A DNA stretch of 64,000 bases from Adineta steineri (lineage: Eukaryota; Rotifera; Eurotatoria; Adinetida; Adinetidae), in assembly GCA_905250115.1 (NCBI GenBank), contig CAJNOI010000088.1, positions 236,398-300,397 of the forward strand, in the 5' to 3' direction. Position numbers and translations under genes: made by a program. Each line of letters opens with the position of its first letter. The first letter of the stretch is position 1. Below are positions 1 through 13,289 of the stretch, in pieces. Under the pieces are notes generated by a model. It searched no databases, was not told where the DNA came from, and saw only the letters and a list, made by a program, of their open reading frames with translations.

Positions 1-46
1 TATCCTATACATAATTAAGCGATATAAGTGTTTAGAAAGATAAATT

Positions 47-1486
47 TTAAATATAAAAACACATAGCATGTGGAATAGCAGCAGGTGCAGGTTGAGATGA
101 ATATCCACCAAAGCTAGGTGTAGGTGCGGCAGGTGGAGATTGATATCCACCAAAGCTAGGTGTAGGTGCAGCAGGTGGAGATTGATATCCACCAAAGCTA
201 GAGGTTGGTTGTTGAGAACCTCCATTGTACGGTCCACATCCACCACATCCACCTGAAAATGATGGAGTAGAACTTCCATAACTACCAGTATTGGCAGGTG
301 CCCCACCAAATCCACCTGAAAATGATGGACCAGAAGCTCCATAGCTGCTAGTATTGGCAGGTGCTCCACCAAATCCACCTGAAAATGATGGGCCAGAACC
401 TCCATAGCTACCAGTATTGGCAGGTGCTCCACCAAATCCACCTGAATATGACTGACTAGAAGCTCCATAGCTGCTAGTACTGGCAGGTGCTGCACCAAAT
501 CCACCTGAAAATGATGGACCAGAACCTCCATAGCTACCAGTATTAGCAGGTGCTACACCGAATCCACCAGAAACACCAACAGGTGTCTGGCCACCATATT
601 GTTGATTACCGGCAGAAGCTTGTTGAACACTACCATAACTTCCTGCACTCAATAAGTTATTAGAGTAACCTCCATTAGCAGCAAAATTACCTCCTTGTTG
701 AGCAGCACAACCTCGTGGTGGTACACGAATGCAACGTTTAGTCACTCGAGGTGGTCCAGCTGGTTCAACAACAGTTCGTTCTCGAACTATTGGTGGTGGT
801 GTGCATGGAATTTCGGTAATTTCTTCAATAACTTCAGCAGCTACAGCTTTGATATAACTAAATTTCAACGTATTTATATGAAATTAAACTAAAAACATAT
901 TTCGCAAAACTTACACTCGTTCAAGTACATCAGGTTCTGGTGTTGGTAGGCGGCGTCGTATTTGTCGTACTTGTCCTTGATTTTGTTCAGGTAATCGAAT
1001 GACTTGTTGTTGATGACGTGCTTGTCGTCGTTCACCACAAGGTTGAGCATCAACTTGAGCACAGTTTGGATTGTATGGTCCACCTGCAGCTCCTCCTTGA
1101 GCATAACTATTTGAAGCTGATTGTTGTTGATAGGAATTTCCACCATACGCTGCACCTGCAGCTCCTCCATGACTGTGGCCATGTCTAGATGCATGATGAT
1201 GATGATGATGATAGGTACTGGAACTAGTACCAGCTGCAGTACCTGCACCATTAACTCTAAAATCTTGTACTGATGAAGTGCTTGAACTTGTTGATTCATC
1301 GCGTTGACGACGACGATGATGTCTTGGAGCAGCAACAGCAGCTGCACTATTTGGAGTTTGAACAACGCTTGCTGTTTGATGTGTTACTGTAGATTTAGTC
1401 ACATTCGTACCAACGGACTGACCACCAGTTAAAGTAGAACTAAGAACACTTTCAGGTGTTGCTCGTTGATTATAAGGTCCACTCAT
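47..1486 (-). CDS. Gly/Ser/Ala-rich tandem-repeat protein, function unknown
   Basis: Two exons on the minus strand: 915-1486, then 47-857, joined by a 57-nt intron (GTAAGT donor, TTTAG acceptor) in matching phase. The product is 460 aa. The N-terminal half is Ser/Thr/Gln-rich with a six-His run at about residues 93-98. A more ordinary stretch at about 215-237 contains RERTVVEPAGPPRVTKRC. Five 21-aa repeats of type GFGGAPANTGSYGGSGPSFSG minus the last residues follow (about 289-393), then Cys-Gly and shorter SFGGYQSPPAAP repeats to the C-terminus. I see no signal peptide or membrane segment. The composition suggests an intrinsically disordered structural or scaffold protein; I do not recognise a family. 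It diverges from the kinase gene downstream on the plus strand. The repeats are nearly identical at the DNA level, so copy number may vary between alleles. Confidence 0.8.
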
Positions 1487-2760
1487 TTTGTGATTGATTT
1501 ATATAATTAATTTGATTCTATACAAGAAGATAAAACTTATTTTTGATAATCGTATTTACAAAAACAGAGCGAAGAATATCTTATAAAGAATAAATAACTA
1601 AAATAAGACATATATATATACCTGATACTTGTTAAGCACTTGTGGTTAATGTGATTGTACAATAATTGATGAATGCGCAATTTCAACTATTGAAGACTAA
1701 CAAAAAAAATAAGGAGAGTCAGAGAAAAACAGAAGTTCGAGGCCATATTTTTTTACAAAGAGGGGAGAGAGAAAGAGAATAATAGCTAAAAGCCGATATT
1801 CTGTGACTAGTCAAGGAGAACAAAGTGTATAAGCAGAAAAATATTGCCTACCGCCGAGCTACATACATCTGTATGTGTGTTTTTGTGGTTTAATAGCGAT
1901 ATATTTTACCAGTCATATGACGAGAAAAAAGAATACCAAAAAAAATATTATTCGACTGATTGGGATGATACGTTATTAAACTATGGATACTTGACAATTT
2001 ACTGCTAGAAATTATGTATATTTCAAATATGTGAATAGGTGATTAATTATAAGCAAAAAAATGATTTTTTTCCTCCTATCTACCCACAAAATAGATTAAT
2101 TATTATCGAATCATTACATTTGATACGGTCGTTACGACCAAATTTAACATGAAGAAAATATTTTACTAAATAGTAAATATTATCAAAATAAAATGAATTT
2201 GTACTACGCATGTAAATTATTTAAAAATAATTATTTATAAACAAAGTTACATATAGTTAATATAAATTATTTAAGCATTAAAATTTAATAAATAAGGGAT
2301 TTTTATATTTTTTTAATAGCGTATTATTGAATAGATATAATTTTTGTTACGAGTAGACACAGGATATCTCGATATTATAAATAGTTTGTCAGTTGGCAAT
2401 ATAAATTTATAAGTAATTAAACATTTGACTATTAATATTTCATAAGATTTTGTCCATATATGTTCTAAAACTATACCATTGCCATCTATCGATAATATAA
2501 TGAAAGCATATATATAAAAGCAAAAGACTTTTTATTCGTTCTTTACAATAACCATTATTAATGATAGATTGTCTCGTAAAAAAGAACATTTGATTTAAAC
2601 TTTGAAAACATAAATACATAATTTTTCTCTTCACGAAATTAATAATATATATTTTTTAGATATTAAAATATTATTGTCAAATAAATCAACAAACTGTTGT
2701 GAATAGTTTTATTTATATTATTCAAACAAACATGTATTCAGATATAAATGATGTCTGATA
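1487..2760. other. Intergenic, divergent promoter region
   Basis: This AT-rich spacer lies between two divergently transcribed genes and presumably holds both promoters. A (TA)n run near 1610-1620 could serve the minus-strand gene. No RNA gene or repeat family is visible, and the longest open frame (64 codons, minus strand) has no coding character. Confidence 0.4.
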
Positions 2761-5090
2761 ATGGCTGATAAAAATTTAATACCATCATTCTCATTAACAG
2801 GAAATACATCTCAATATCCATCAGAATGTAATTATGTGGATAAAGATGATTCGTATCTTGTTATACAACAACCATCAATATTATATAATTATAAAAATGG
2901 TCATCAACCATCACAATATACAGGCGCACAATTTAATATATTATTTGATGAACCTGAAGATGATGGTGAACAAACATCAGCATGTTTATTTGAATTAACT
3001 CCTCCTACACCTCTACCTATTCAACGTGTATCATCAGAAGATGAATTAAATTTTTATGCTAAACATAAACGTGCAAAATTCATAGGACCCTATCTATTTG
3101 GTGATGCTATTGGACAAGGTTCATATGCAAAAGTAAAAGAATGTTTAGATCGTCGTACGCTATGTCGACGTGCTGTTAAAATAATGCAACGTCGTCGTTT
3201 ACGTAAAACACCACATGGAGAAAAAATGGCGGCAACTGAAATACGTTTATTAAAAAAATTAGATCATCAAAATATAATAAAATTATATGATTTTATACGA
3301 AATGATGAAAAACAAAAATTATATTTATTTATTGATTTGTGTGTTGTTTCATTACAAGAAATGCTTGATAGTGATGACCAACAACGAGAAATCAAAACAT
3401 TTCCTATATGGCAAGCACATGGATATTTTGTACAATTAATCGATGGTTTAGAATATCTTCATTCAAAATTTATTATTCATAATGATATTAAGTATGTAGA
3501 ATACATTAGATATAATATATGATAAAATAATTACGAATTATTTAGACCAGGAAATTTATTGATAACAGTTGAACATCAATTGAAAATTACAGATTTTGGA
3601 ACAGCTGAACAACTTGATATGTATGTTTATGATGAGTGATTATTCGTTTGTAATTCTTGTTGTTTTTTCGCTTAGGTTTAGTACAGATGATACAATCACA
3701 AGAAGTCAAGGTAGGTTATTTTTTAATTAACAAGGAAATAGTTCTTTAAAAATTTAACTTACAATGAGATACAATTAGAATATCTAAGGAATATAACAAT
3801 CATAAAGGTATAGATAATTGTAATAAAATGACAGCAACCATTAGAGATGATATGACTATCGCTTGTCATGTAGAGAAATTTTAAATCTCAATTCAAGTGA
3901 TACAAATAGTAATCGTTACAGGTTTTAGAGAAATTATACATATAGATGACGATTTCAAATTTTATTAGTCGACATCAGAACAATAAAAAGCACTTTTCTA
4001 TGTTAGTCTTATGATAATTTAGATAAATAAAAAACCAATGAAGTATCCTAAATTTATTTCATAAAAAATCAAAATTTCTCCCTCTCGTTCAATAAGTTTC
4101 ACATCAATGAATTTTCATATTCAAGCATAAGTAAATAAATATGACATTATCAGTTAGATCTCCCTCGCTTTTGTACAAGTGTATACGAGTAGAAATTTTC
4201 ACACACTCTCCAAACGTGATCAACGCGTGTCCTTTTGACCTGGTCACAGACGTAACCGACATATATTTTTCTTTGATCCTGTTATATACGTGACCGTCAC
4301 ACAGACCGCCATTGAATTGGAGAAGAAAATAAAACTATTAAACTCATACTGTTTAAGATAGATACGCTCTTATTATTCTTTCAATATAGTAGTTCATATT
4401 CAATTCTGAATATGTTTAGGTACTCCTGCTTTTCAATGTCCTGAAATTGCAAATGGTGAAGATACTTATAATGGTTTTTCCATTGATATATGGTCATGTG
4501 GTGTGACATTATATAATCTCGTTACTGGACGTTTACCATTTGAAGCAGATAATATTTATTTATTATTTCAAACAATTGGTAAAGGTGTTTATACTATACC
4601 AGATGATATTGAATCTCATTTAGCTTCATTTATTCATGGTTTATTACATATTAATAAAAATTTACGTTTAACATTAGAACAAATCAAACAACATGAATGG
4701 TTTCGAAGACGACCACCACGTACATTTGAATTTTTACCATTTCCTCCCTCAGCATTAAATCGTTTTCAAACATTTACAATGCATGATTATTTAACTGAAT
4801 TACATCGATCAACAGTTTTATCTGAGGAGGAGAATCATAATGATAATCATCAAGAAGAACAACAACAACAAATAAAAATACCTATTGACTCAACTTCATT
4901 CTTTCATTCACCATATGATAATCAACATGTAGAATCACAACAACAACAACAACAACAACAACAACATCAACAAGAACATAATGGTCGATCAAGACTCAAT
5001 TGTAGTTGTAGTCGAACATTAAGTGGTGAAAATATCTATCCAACTAAAACTCGAAATCGACATCAACCACGAATATGTGTTTTATCATAA
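2761..5090 (+). CDS. STK11: LKB1/STK11-like Ser/Thr protein kinase
   Basis: Four exons: 2761-3491, 3546-3620, 3676-3710 and 4420-5090, all in phase, giving 503 aa (human LKB1 has 433). LKB1 is the master kinase that activates AMPK-family kinases with STRAD and MO25. The kinase domain starts near residue 108. The glycine loop GQGSYAKV is at 118-125, the VAIK lysine at 140, and the catalytic loop HNDIKPGN at 240-247 (LKB1 has HKD rather than HRD). DFG is at 260-262, where human LKB1 has DLG. The activation segment reads SQGTPAFQCPEIANG, close to the LKB1 form. The C-terminal tail has poly-Gln runs and ends in CVLS, a farnesylation-type CaaX box; human LKB1 is also prenylated, at CKQQ. Introns 1 and 2 are 54-55 nt, but intron 3 is 709 nt. 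An upstream ATG at about 2749 closes at once, so 2761 is chosen as start. Confidence 0.9.
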
Positions 5091-5787
5091 AAAGCTAAAC
5101 TCAAAATTAGATTAAATTATTTATTTCTTTTCTCGTTTCTAATGTATTTATTAACTGATAAAAACATTGATGTAAACATTCCCCTTTTGTCTTTCTCTGT
5201 CTCTTATTATCACACATGCATATTCAGAACAGTTGTTTTCTCTTGTTTATTTGTTTGTTTATACTCTACACTTGTTAACCCTAAAAATGGTAATGATAAA
5301 AGTGTGACTAAATTTCATATGAATGTGTCTTTGTGTGCAGTGACAGTAGATAATTATTCATTGAATTCTTACTGATTAGCTAAATGTGCTTTCTCTTGAC
5401 CCTTCTGTTTTTTTTTTATATTCATCAATCTGAAACTTGTTATCTCAATTTATAAAAAAAAAGAAAAAAAGAAAACGAACAAATATAAATATTCAAATGA
5501 TGATTATCATATAAAAACAAAAATCTGTTACCCGGAATAAGTTTTACAAGTCAATCATACTCATTGCATATTCATATAAATAGTTTTTATTATAAAAATA
5601 ATTTGACTTCTCAGATGAAACTCAATCTGTAAAATATTTTAAAAGACATCAAATAAACTAACATGTAAAGCATTACCAAAAATATTCATTTTATTATTAA
5701 TTGCAAAGTGTAGGGAAGGTAAAATATATATATGTATATGCGCGTGATAGTCATAATGATTAAAAAAAAAGAATCACGTTGATTTTA
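5091..5787. other. Convergent 3' flank
   Basis: AT-rich 3' untranslated or intergenic DNA lies between the kinase (+) and cystinosin (-). It holds homopolymer A runs and a short TA microsatellite near 5728. An open frame at 5142-5375 is low-complexity and not supported as a gene. Confidence 0.4.
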
Positions 5788-7055
5788 TTATGATTGTGCA
5801 GACAAAATAGGTAAACGTTCATTATCACTATTGGTCGAAAGATTTGTTCGTCTTGCAATGGATCTATTTGTTGGATAAAGTACATAATGTTGAACAATAA
5901 ATAATATATCAAATAATATAGAAAATAATCCCAAACCAAATTTTGTTGGTGAACCAAATATAGATGACCAATCATTATAATTCGTCGCAAGTAAAAACAT
6001 TTGTAATACACTTAATAATCCACCGGTGAAATCAAGTAAAATATTACCAATAGACCATCCTTCAGTTGATTGTCGTCTATAATTCATTAATGCTTGTGGA
6101 ACATATTTAACCATTGTTATTAATAATTTAACATAAGAATAGAAATAAAGTAATGTTAATGTTGATAAATGATTGGTAAATGAAATGATTGTTGATATGA
6201 ACAAAAATAGAATTAATACACCAGCAAATGTACGAATAACAGGAGTTATACGTTGTTTGTCACGTTTTAAAAATACACATTGACCAGCAGTTATGAAACA
6301 TGCAATCACAGCATGAACACTGAATAAAACCTAGAATTAATATTAAAATTTTTCAACACACGTTTTATGTAATCCATATAAGAAAAAGATCATATTTTTC
6401 TTACATCATTAAATAATACAGGTAAAATTCCATGTGGATGATTAGCATAATATTGCTGTTGAATATCATGTGATGTATATAAACATATATTAAATATTGA
6501 ATAGCATGAATGTCCAAGAACATTCAATGCTAAAAAATCAAAATTAAGCCCAACAACACTTTGACGACGAAAATTTAATACTATTTGAGGATAAAAAGAA
6601 ATAGACCAAGCAAAAAAATAAACCCAACCAACAAGTTGTATTAATATATTTAATGCTTTACTGCGTGCGATATCAATAAGAAGAAAATCATAAGCAGATG
6701 ATATATTAATTTGTGGTGATTGTGCTGTTACAATAAGATGCCCTTGACGAAGACCATTTACTATTATTACTCGACTTTGATCATCACCTGTTCGTTTAGT
6801 AAATGTTATATTTGGTAAGATTCCAATGTAGCCCTGAGGGTCATAAAGTTTATTATTATAAAGAAATGATACGAAGACATCAGGTGGAATTATATCTGGA
6901 ATTAAAAGACGAACATTAACTGAATATTTGTCACCGATTGTAATACTAATTGAAGATGGTTCAAAACCGATTACTGATTGATCTTGTTGCGCCTTTGTTG
7001 TTAGATTGAGAAGAAGAAAAAACCATAACAATATAGTTAACAATTTTGAATACAT
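5788..7055 (-). CDS. CTNS: Cystinosin, lysosomal cystine/H+ symporter
   Basis: Two exons on the minus strand: 6405-7055 and 5788-6330, with a 74-nt intron in phase 0, giving 397 aa (human 367). Cystinosin exports cystine from lysosomes together with protons. A signal peptide covers about residues 1-22 (Leu/Phe-rich, then TTKAQQ). It is followed by a lumenal domain with NXS/T sites such as NIT and NIS. Seven membrane segments with two PQ loops follow: the first PQ at 156-157 (SFYPQIVLNFRRQS) and the second at about 295-296 (KYVPQALMNYRRQSTEG). The C-terminal tail lacks the GYDQL sorting signal of the human protein but has ERLPIL, which fits an acidic dileucine-type lysosomal signal. The exon junction reads LFND-VLFSVHAV, as in animal cystinosins. 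It is divergent from CNOT2. Confidence 0.93.
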
Positions 7056-8329
7056 TCAATCTAAAACAATCATATACTTTTTCTCATTTGAATAATTCGG
7101 ATTAATGTTTTTAAAATGAAGTGTAATTACTGTAGCTTCGTTCGTTAGAAGACAATCAATCATTTCCCGACTATACACTACTAAAAAGTTATTCTAAAGA
7201 TTAATGTATGAGTAAAATATAGAATAAACTCTTTCGGATTATAATTTCGAAAGGTTAATTATTTTGATATTAAAAGAATGTTTACTAATATACAACTATC
7301 ACTTTTTTTCTTATTGTTTCATGATTGGCTCATAGCTTTCGTTTAGTTTTGGTCACAGAAGAGAAAATTCAAGAGAGAAAGTCTCCCAGAGTAAACGAGA
7401 AATGTTTTTTATGCGATAAAATGTGGCGTTAGATAATGCTTTCAAAATAACGTTATTTTCTTCGTTGTTGTTTGTAGAATAGAAGTTTTTCATTTTCTCT
7501 TTGAAAATTTATACAGGTATTATCTTAAATTGAAAGAGAAAATAGTCTGAAGTCAAACTCAAAGTGAAAACAGGACACATTGCCATAAATTGTTCGTCTG
7601 TGATACAGCACGCAGTTCTTTCTACGATTATATAGAGAAAACTATATTGTATTAGGAAATACAACAAGTTTGTTTGTGTACAGCTCGTCATCCTTACTGA
7701 AAAATAAAAAGACTTACGTTCCTAAAATTCTCAGGGAGAAATCCAATATATAAGAAAAAAACTAGGGAGGGGAAATACCCTCTCACCTCGCCCATCCTCT
7801 CAAATCGTATGGCTTGTGATTGTCACTTCTTTTCTTTGATATTTTTAGTTTTCGAGACAAAACATCAGCTTAACATTTACCTAATACTATATACTAAAAA
7901 ACCTTTTGTCTGAATGGTTTTCTTATTGTAACAAATCAGAATAAATGTGTCGCCACATGTATTTTTATTTTTGTATAGTTTTCGTGAAAACTACTTTTAT
8001 TTTTTATTTTTAAATATATATTAAAAAAATATATCAAAATTTAGCTGTTCTATCATCATTTATGTCATAAAACAATTAAAGCGATTGTCGCGACTCATTT
8101 CTTCGAATGACAATTCATCTCCATCCGGGCCTTTTTCTATGGCTGATGCTTATTTTTTACAGATTATTCACCAAAACAAAATTTTCACCTATTGAACACT
8201 TTTTTCACTGCGTATATTCCATTGTTTACACTTTTTCACTAAGAATTAATATTTTCTGTATATTAATATTTCTTTTCTATTTATAGAAAATAAGAAAATT
8301 TCTTCGACTTTTTATTTATTTTGAACATC
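7056..8329. other. Intergenic, divergent promoter region
   Basis: This spacer lies between cystinosin (-) and CNOT2 (+). It contains a GATTGG (inverted CCAAT) at about 7324 and a short G-rich hairpin (GAGGGGAAATACCCTC, about 7748-7763). TTTATAG just before the CNOT2 start could be a 3' splice acceptor for a 5' UTR intron or trans-splicing. No gene is evident. Confidence 0.4.
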
Positions 8330-10414
8330 ATGTCTTTTCTACATTTGGCATCTACTGCCAATTCGTCGTCATCATCAACACCATCATCTTATTTACATGT
8401 AAATAGTAATGGTGGAGTATCAACAATACCATCATCATTAAATTCAAATTCAGCATCTCTACTTGGATCTATTGGTAGTGGAAAACAATGGACAGCAATT
8501 GGACAGCCAACATCATCAACATCAACGTCATCATTATCATCAACGTCAACGTTAGCACAACAATTATTAATGAAACAACCAAATCTTCTTAATCTTCATC
8601 AATCATCATCACATTTTGATGGTATTCTTGGATCATCACCTCAAACACAAATGGAAAAAAATGTAAAATTTTATTTTTTAAATTTATATTTAAGAAAAAA
8701 AAAGAATTTTCCAATTCATAGTTTGAATTACAACAAGAAGATTTTCCACCATTACCTCATCGAAATAATTTTCATGAACCAATATCATCTTCAACTAGTA
8801 ATATTCAACCACTTTATCAAAATCATCAAACAATAGCAAATGGATATAGTTCATCACAACATTCACAATCGCAATCACCTATTTCATTTAAAACATCAAT
8901 TGATACATTAAATACACTGATAAGTCGACATCAAGCATCTACTAATAATAAATCAATGTCATCATCATCATCGGGAGCAGCGCCAACATCGCAAATATCA
9001 ATTCCATCGTCGACCGTAATAAATACAAATGGTTTACCATCAACAACAATAACAGATCAATATGGTCTTGTTGGTCTTTTACAAATGATTCAACATGCAG
9101 AAAAAAATCCTGATTCTTCAATGTTGCTTAATTTTGATTTAACGACACTTGGACTTAGTATGTAGTTTATTTATAGTTGTTCAATATATTCTTAAAATAG
9201 AGATTTCGAATATAGCAGTCATGAATGATCTAACAATATTGGAAGTCTTTTTACTGTATTGAAATATTCCTAATTCGGATAAGATCCGAAGTTCTTACGG
9301 TAGATGATTATTATTATGACACTTCTTTGTGTAATGTTTCAAACTAAATATTCTTGAAGAAAATACTGTGGTAATATATGAGAATATCGTAAAATGTATG
9401 AACTATTTTACTGAATTCCAAAACTATCTAAAAGTATTTATTTATCAAATAAATTCCTGTCTAAAATTTTATTGAAATACAAATTCTATAATCTTTAGAA
9501 CTACAAGTCTCTTTTGATAAAATCCAAAAGAATAGATCTAAATGTACTTTCAAAAGTTGTAGTAGTGAATTGTTCAAAGCTTATTGCTTAATATCAAGAT
9601 TGAGTTTCAAAGAGCATTCAATAGGTCAAAAGAACATGGGTCGTTTTAAGTAAAAATTTTATACTATGTTAAATATTACTTCAGTCATCTTTTAATATAA
9701 TTCTAAGCTGAATTTTGATCTTTCATTAAATATTTACAGATAGATTAGAATTTCTTAATTAGTAGATTCGAATTCTTTGTGAATTGGCTAAATATGAGAT
9801 CGAATGATGTTAAATAATCTGATATATTCTCTTGTTTCTATTTAGGTATGGAAAGTCCAAATGATTTACATCCATCATTTGTTTCTCCATTTTCTGATAA
9901 TCAAGGTCGAGCATATGAAATTGATTATCAAGTACCAGTTGAATATCAAATGGGTATGCAAATACGTGAAAAATTACCTCAAGTGAATTTTTCAACATTA
10001 AATGAAGATACATTATTTTTTTTATTCTATTTATTTGGTAATGATTATGTGCAATTATCAGCAGCAACTGAATTATATAAACGTGATTGGCGTTATCACA
10101 AAGAAGAACGTATATGGTTAACAAGAATAAAAAATATTATGCCTGATCAAAAATATGATACGTATGAAATAGGTGTTTATTGTGTATTTGATGTTCAACT
10201 TTGGCGTAAAACACATAAAACTATGCGAATTGATTATGATAAACTCGATGGTAAAAATCTCAAGGAAACCTTGATTTTATATATTTTATATTTAATAATA
10301 GGTCCAGTATTGAAACAACAACAACAACAACAACAACCAGATTTACTTACATCAAAATTTATTCAACAACAATATGCGCCTGTAACATCATATAATACAA
10401 ATTCATCGAGATAG
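8330..10414 (+). CDS. CNOT2: CCR4-NOT transcription complex subunit 2
   Basis: Four exons: 8330-8662, 8722-9157, 9846-10250 and 10302-10414, all in phase, for 428 aa. CNOT2 scaffolds the CCR4-NOT deadenylase with CNOT1 and CNOT3. The N-terminal third is Ser/Asn-rich and disordered. EDFPPLP at about 117-123 matches the family's EDFPALP motif. DLTTLGLS at 250-257 runs into the C-terminal NOT module from 258. There SAATELYKRDWRYHKEER is almost diagnostic, followed by the DVQLWRKTHK region and YDKLDG. A poly-Gln tract lies in the last exon. Intron 2 is 688 nt and the others are 51-59 nt. The last intron (10251-10301) is 51 nt with no in-frame stop, so its retention would add 17 residues; I treat it as an intron because it has GT/AG ends and family members end soon after DKL. 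Confidence 0.92.
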
Positions 10415-13289
10415 TCGCTTTATTTTTTATAAATAAATCGGTGTATATAAATAACAAATAGAAAAACCAATCATGCAGTTATATGAATGACGTCTGACAG
10501 ACAACAATGTTTTCGTATTTTTTCAGCAATTGTGTCTTGTCGTTGTCATATGTAGATGTTTGTGAGTGCTGTTATTTTACGTTCACTCTTTTTTTTTTCT
10601 TCTTTTTCTTCGTCATGATGTCGTCATCTCATTCATTGTTGTGTTTAACATCCTGTACTCTTCTATTTACTTTTGCCTCTGTCTTTTTCTCTTCCCTTTT
10701 TTATAATATATACTACACTATGTGAAAAACACCGAAGTACTTTGTTGAGCTGAAAACGAATATTCATTGAGAGAACATCGCCTATAAATATATTACTAAA
10801 ATTTAAATAGACAGAACAATGATGAAGAAAAATAATAGAACCTAACATAGATATATATATATATATAAATATTAAATATTAATAAAAATAAAAATAAATA
10901 AACCAATAACTAGAACTTTTGATTCATCTTGGAATGATCGATAGTAATAGCAATTGATGTAATTACAATGTTCATTTTGATAGTTAACTATATAATTTGC
11001 AAATCTGACTTATGGAACTATAATTTGATGAAATAATTTATGTGACCTTTTGACTCCCGGAGGCGCAGTTATTTGATCAAGATGGTGCTCCTAGTGTATA
11101 TTCTTTTAAAGCTTATTAGGTGATATTAAATATGATGATATGTTATCTGCATATAGAAGGCTCAAAATCTGATAGGATATGCCCATTATAATTATTTTCG
11201 TGCAATATGTCGGATTTTATTCAAGAATTGATTTAAAATTAGTATTTCAACTACATATTCATTAACTCATTCATTTTGCTTCCTTATTGAAAAGGTATCT
11301 AAACGTTAATCAAGAATATTACTCCTAGATAGATCAATGTATTGCCTCATACTACTCTCGAAAATTACCTTTTGTCCTTATAACATTAAATTGATCATAT
11401 TGAATTTTCTCTTTTGATTGGAATTCTTTAAGTTCATCTATGTCTTTACAGATAGATGCATATATCAATTAAATCATAGTTTTGACATGGTTGAAACTAA
11501 TAGGAAGTTATATTATTCGTTCATCTATCTATCCTCATATTATAATATATATTCATTTGACTATTCTTTAAAAAACAGGATCTCATATTGAATCTTTCTA
11601 AGGCTCAACAGATAGAAGCTCAGAAAATCCATAAGTTGCTACCCAAATCCAAAACATAACTATGTTTAATAAACAACTTTGTTTTTCTAGAAAATGTAAA
11701 TGAAAATAAGACTTAATATCCATATCCACATTTTAGAATATTTATATGCAATAAATTGAAAATGATTTATTAATGAAAGATCAAAAGTGCATTTATTTCT
11801 TTTGTTACCTGATGCTTCAGGTAAAATAAAATAATGTTCAGGTTTTTCTCTTCGAAATTATATTAAAGTGATTAAAACATATTTCCGAGGTAAATAATTT
11901 TCTTTTAATATTCATTTTCTATGAAACGAATTACTGCATAAGTGTAGAGAATTTTATTCAAAACTTAAAGTTCATTTTCACTACATTGTAGAGGATGTTC
12001 TTTATTCTGACTAATGAACTGGTACTTATTTGTATTCTTACACTGACTAATTAAAATCTATATTTCATTTAGTTTTATTGATTTTAGATCAATTTGTTTA
12101 TAATAACTACATCTGATGGGGATTCAACAGGTGTAAGTAATATTTTTGAAAAATCACTTTTCTCTTTATCAAATTCGAATCAGAATTTAATGGATTGAAT
12201 GAATGATTTATAAGAGGAAAAAACCATTAAATAAAGAGAATAAATGTATTGAAGAAAGGTATGGATGTACTTGATGAGATTAATCTTATATCCGCATCCA
12301 CCCTCAGGAAAATACCTCGTTATTTTATAAAATTCATATAATATATATCTTACTACTCTTCTTTTTGTTTACTTTCAGTATAAAAATAGTAATTTTTTAT
12401 CTGATATATGCAAAATAAAATATTATTACTAGAAGAGATGGATCTTATCATTAAGTCATATAAAGTATGATGTAATGACACTCTCTACAACTGAGTAATA
12501 TGAAATATTAAATGTGATTTCGGAATTCTATGATGTTGTTTAATTTTCAATTTTGTTCCCAGTTTTTTTCAATTCAAAATGTAATGAAACGTAAAAAATG
12601 GTTTAAAAATTAAGGCTAATAGATCTATAGTATAACAGAATGTTTATAATATTTGTTCATTATCATTTACAACATCTGTTTGTTTCAACACAACGATAAT
12701 TAAACTTTCACTAATAATTCTGGTGACACGAATGACGAATTAAAAGTCAAAAGAGATATAGAAAATGTCATCGTACATTTGAATAATATCGATTGTATAT
12801 ACAAAATAAAGTCAACCGTGAACAAAAATCTTTTGGCAACACAGAACAATGTTCATCAAAGAAGAAAGATATCAGCTATGAATAGATTCATTACAGAATT
12901 AAAATAAAATTCCTAATTCTTATTTGTCTTAACGGTGACACATTACATCATTAAACTATTCGAACTTTATGTACTCATTTTAAAATGCTTCGAGCTGGTT
13001 TAATAATGAAATCTATTATTTTCTTATTGATGCATATCATTATGTTGTGACAAAGTGTATATAATTAGCACAACAAAACAACAAGATCATCATATGTTGA
13101 AGATTCGTTCGATCTCATTAAAAAGATTTTAAAAATTAAGTTAGCAGATGAGTTGACAAATGTAATTCTAATATGGAGAATAATGATTCTAATGTCCTTG
13201 CTTACGACACTAACAAAAATGATGTTACACATATGAACAGTATTACAGATATTGCATATCTTACATCTGATCAATCCACAAAAAAGACT
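10415..13289. other. Gene-poor intergenic DNA
   Basis: About 2.9 kb of AT-rich sequence in which I find no gene. It holds a (TA)n run at about 10850-10866, one weak telomere-like hairpin (12257-12305, listed separately) and nothing else recognisable. Its right part may include decayed 5' sequence of the retroelement relic that follows. Confidence 0.4.
12257..12305. repeat. Telomere-like hairpin (a)
   Basis: An imperfect inverted repeat: GGTATGGATGT on the left and GCATCCACCCTC on the right. It is the weakest member of a family with G-rich (TGTGGG-like) left arms and complementary C-rich right arms. Confidence 0.4.

Noticed and set aside
5142-5375. 77-codon open frame after the kinase
   Set aside because: Low-complexity, within the expected 3' flank, with no family resemblance or upstream signals.
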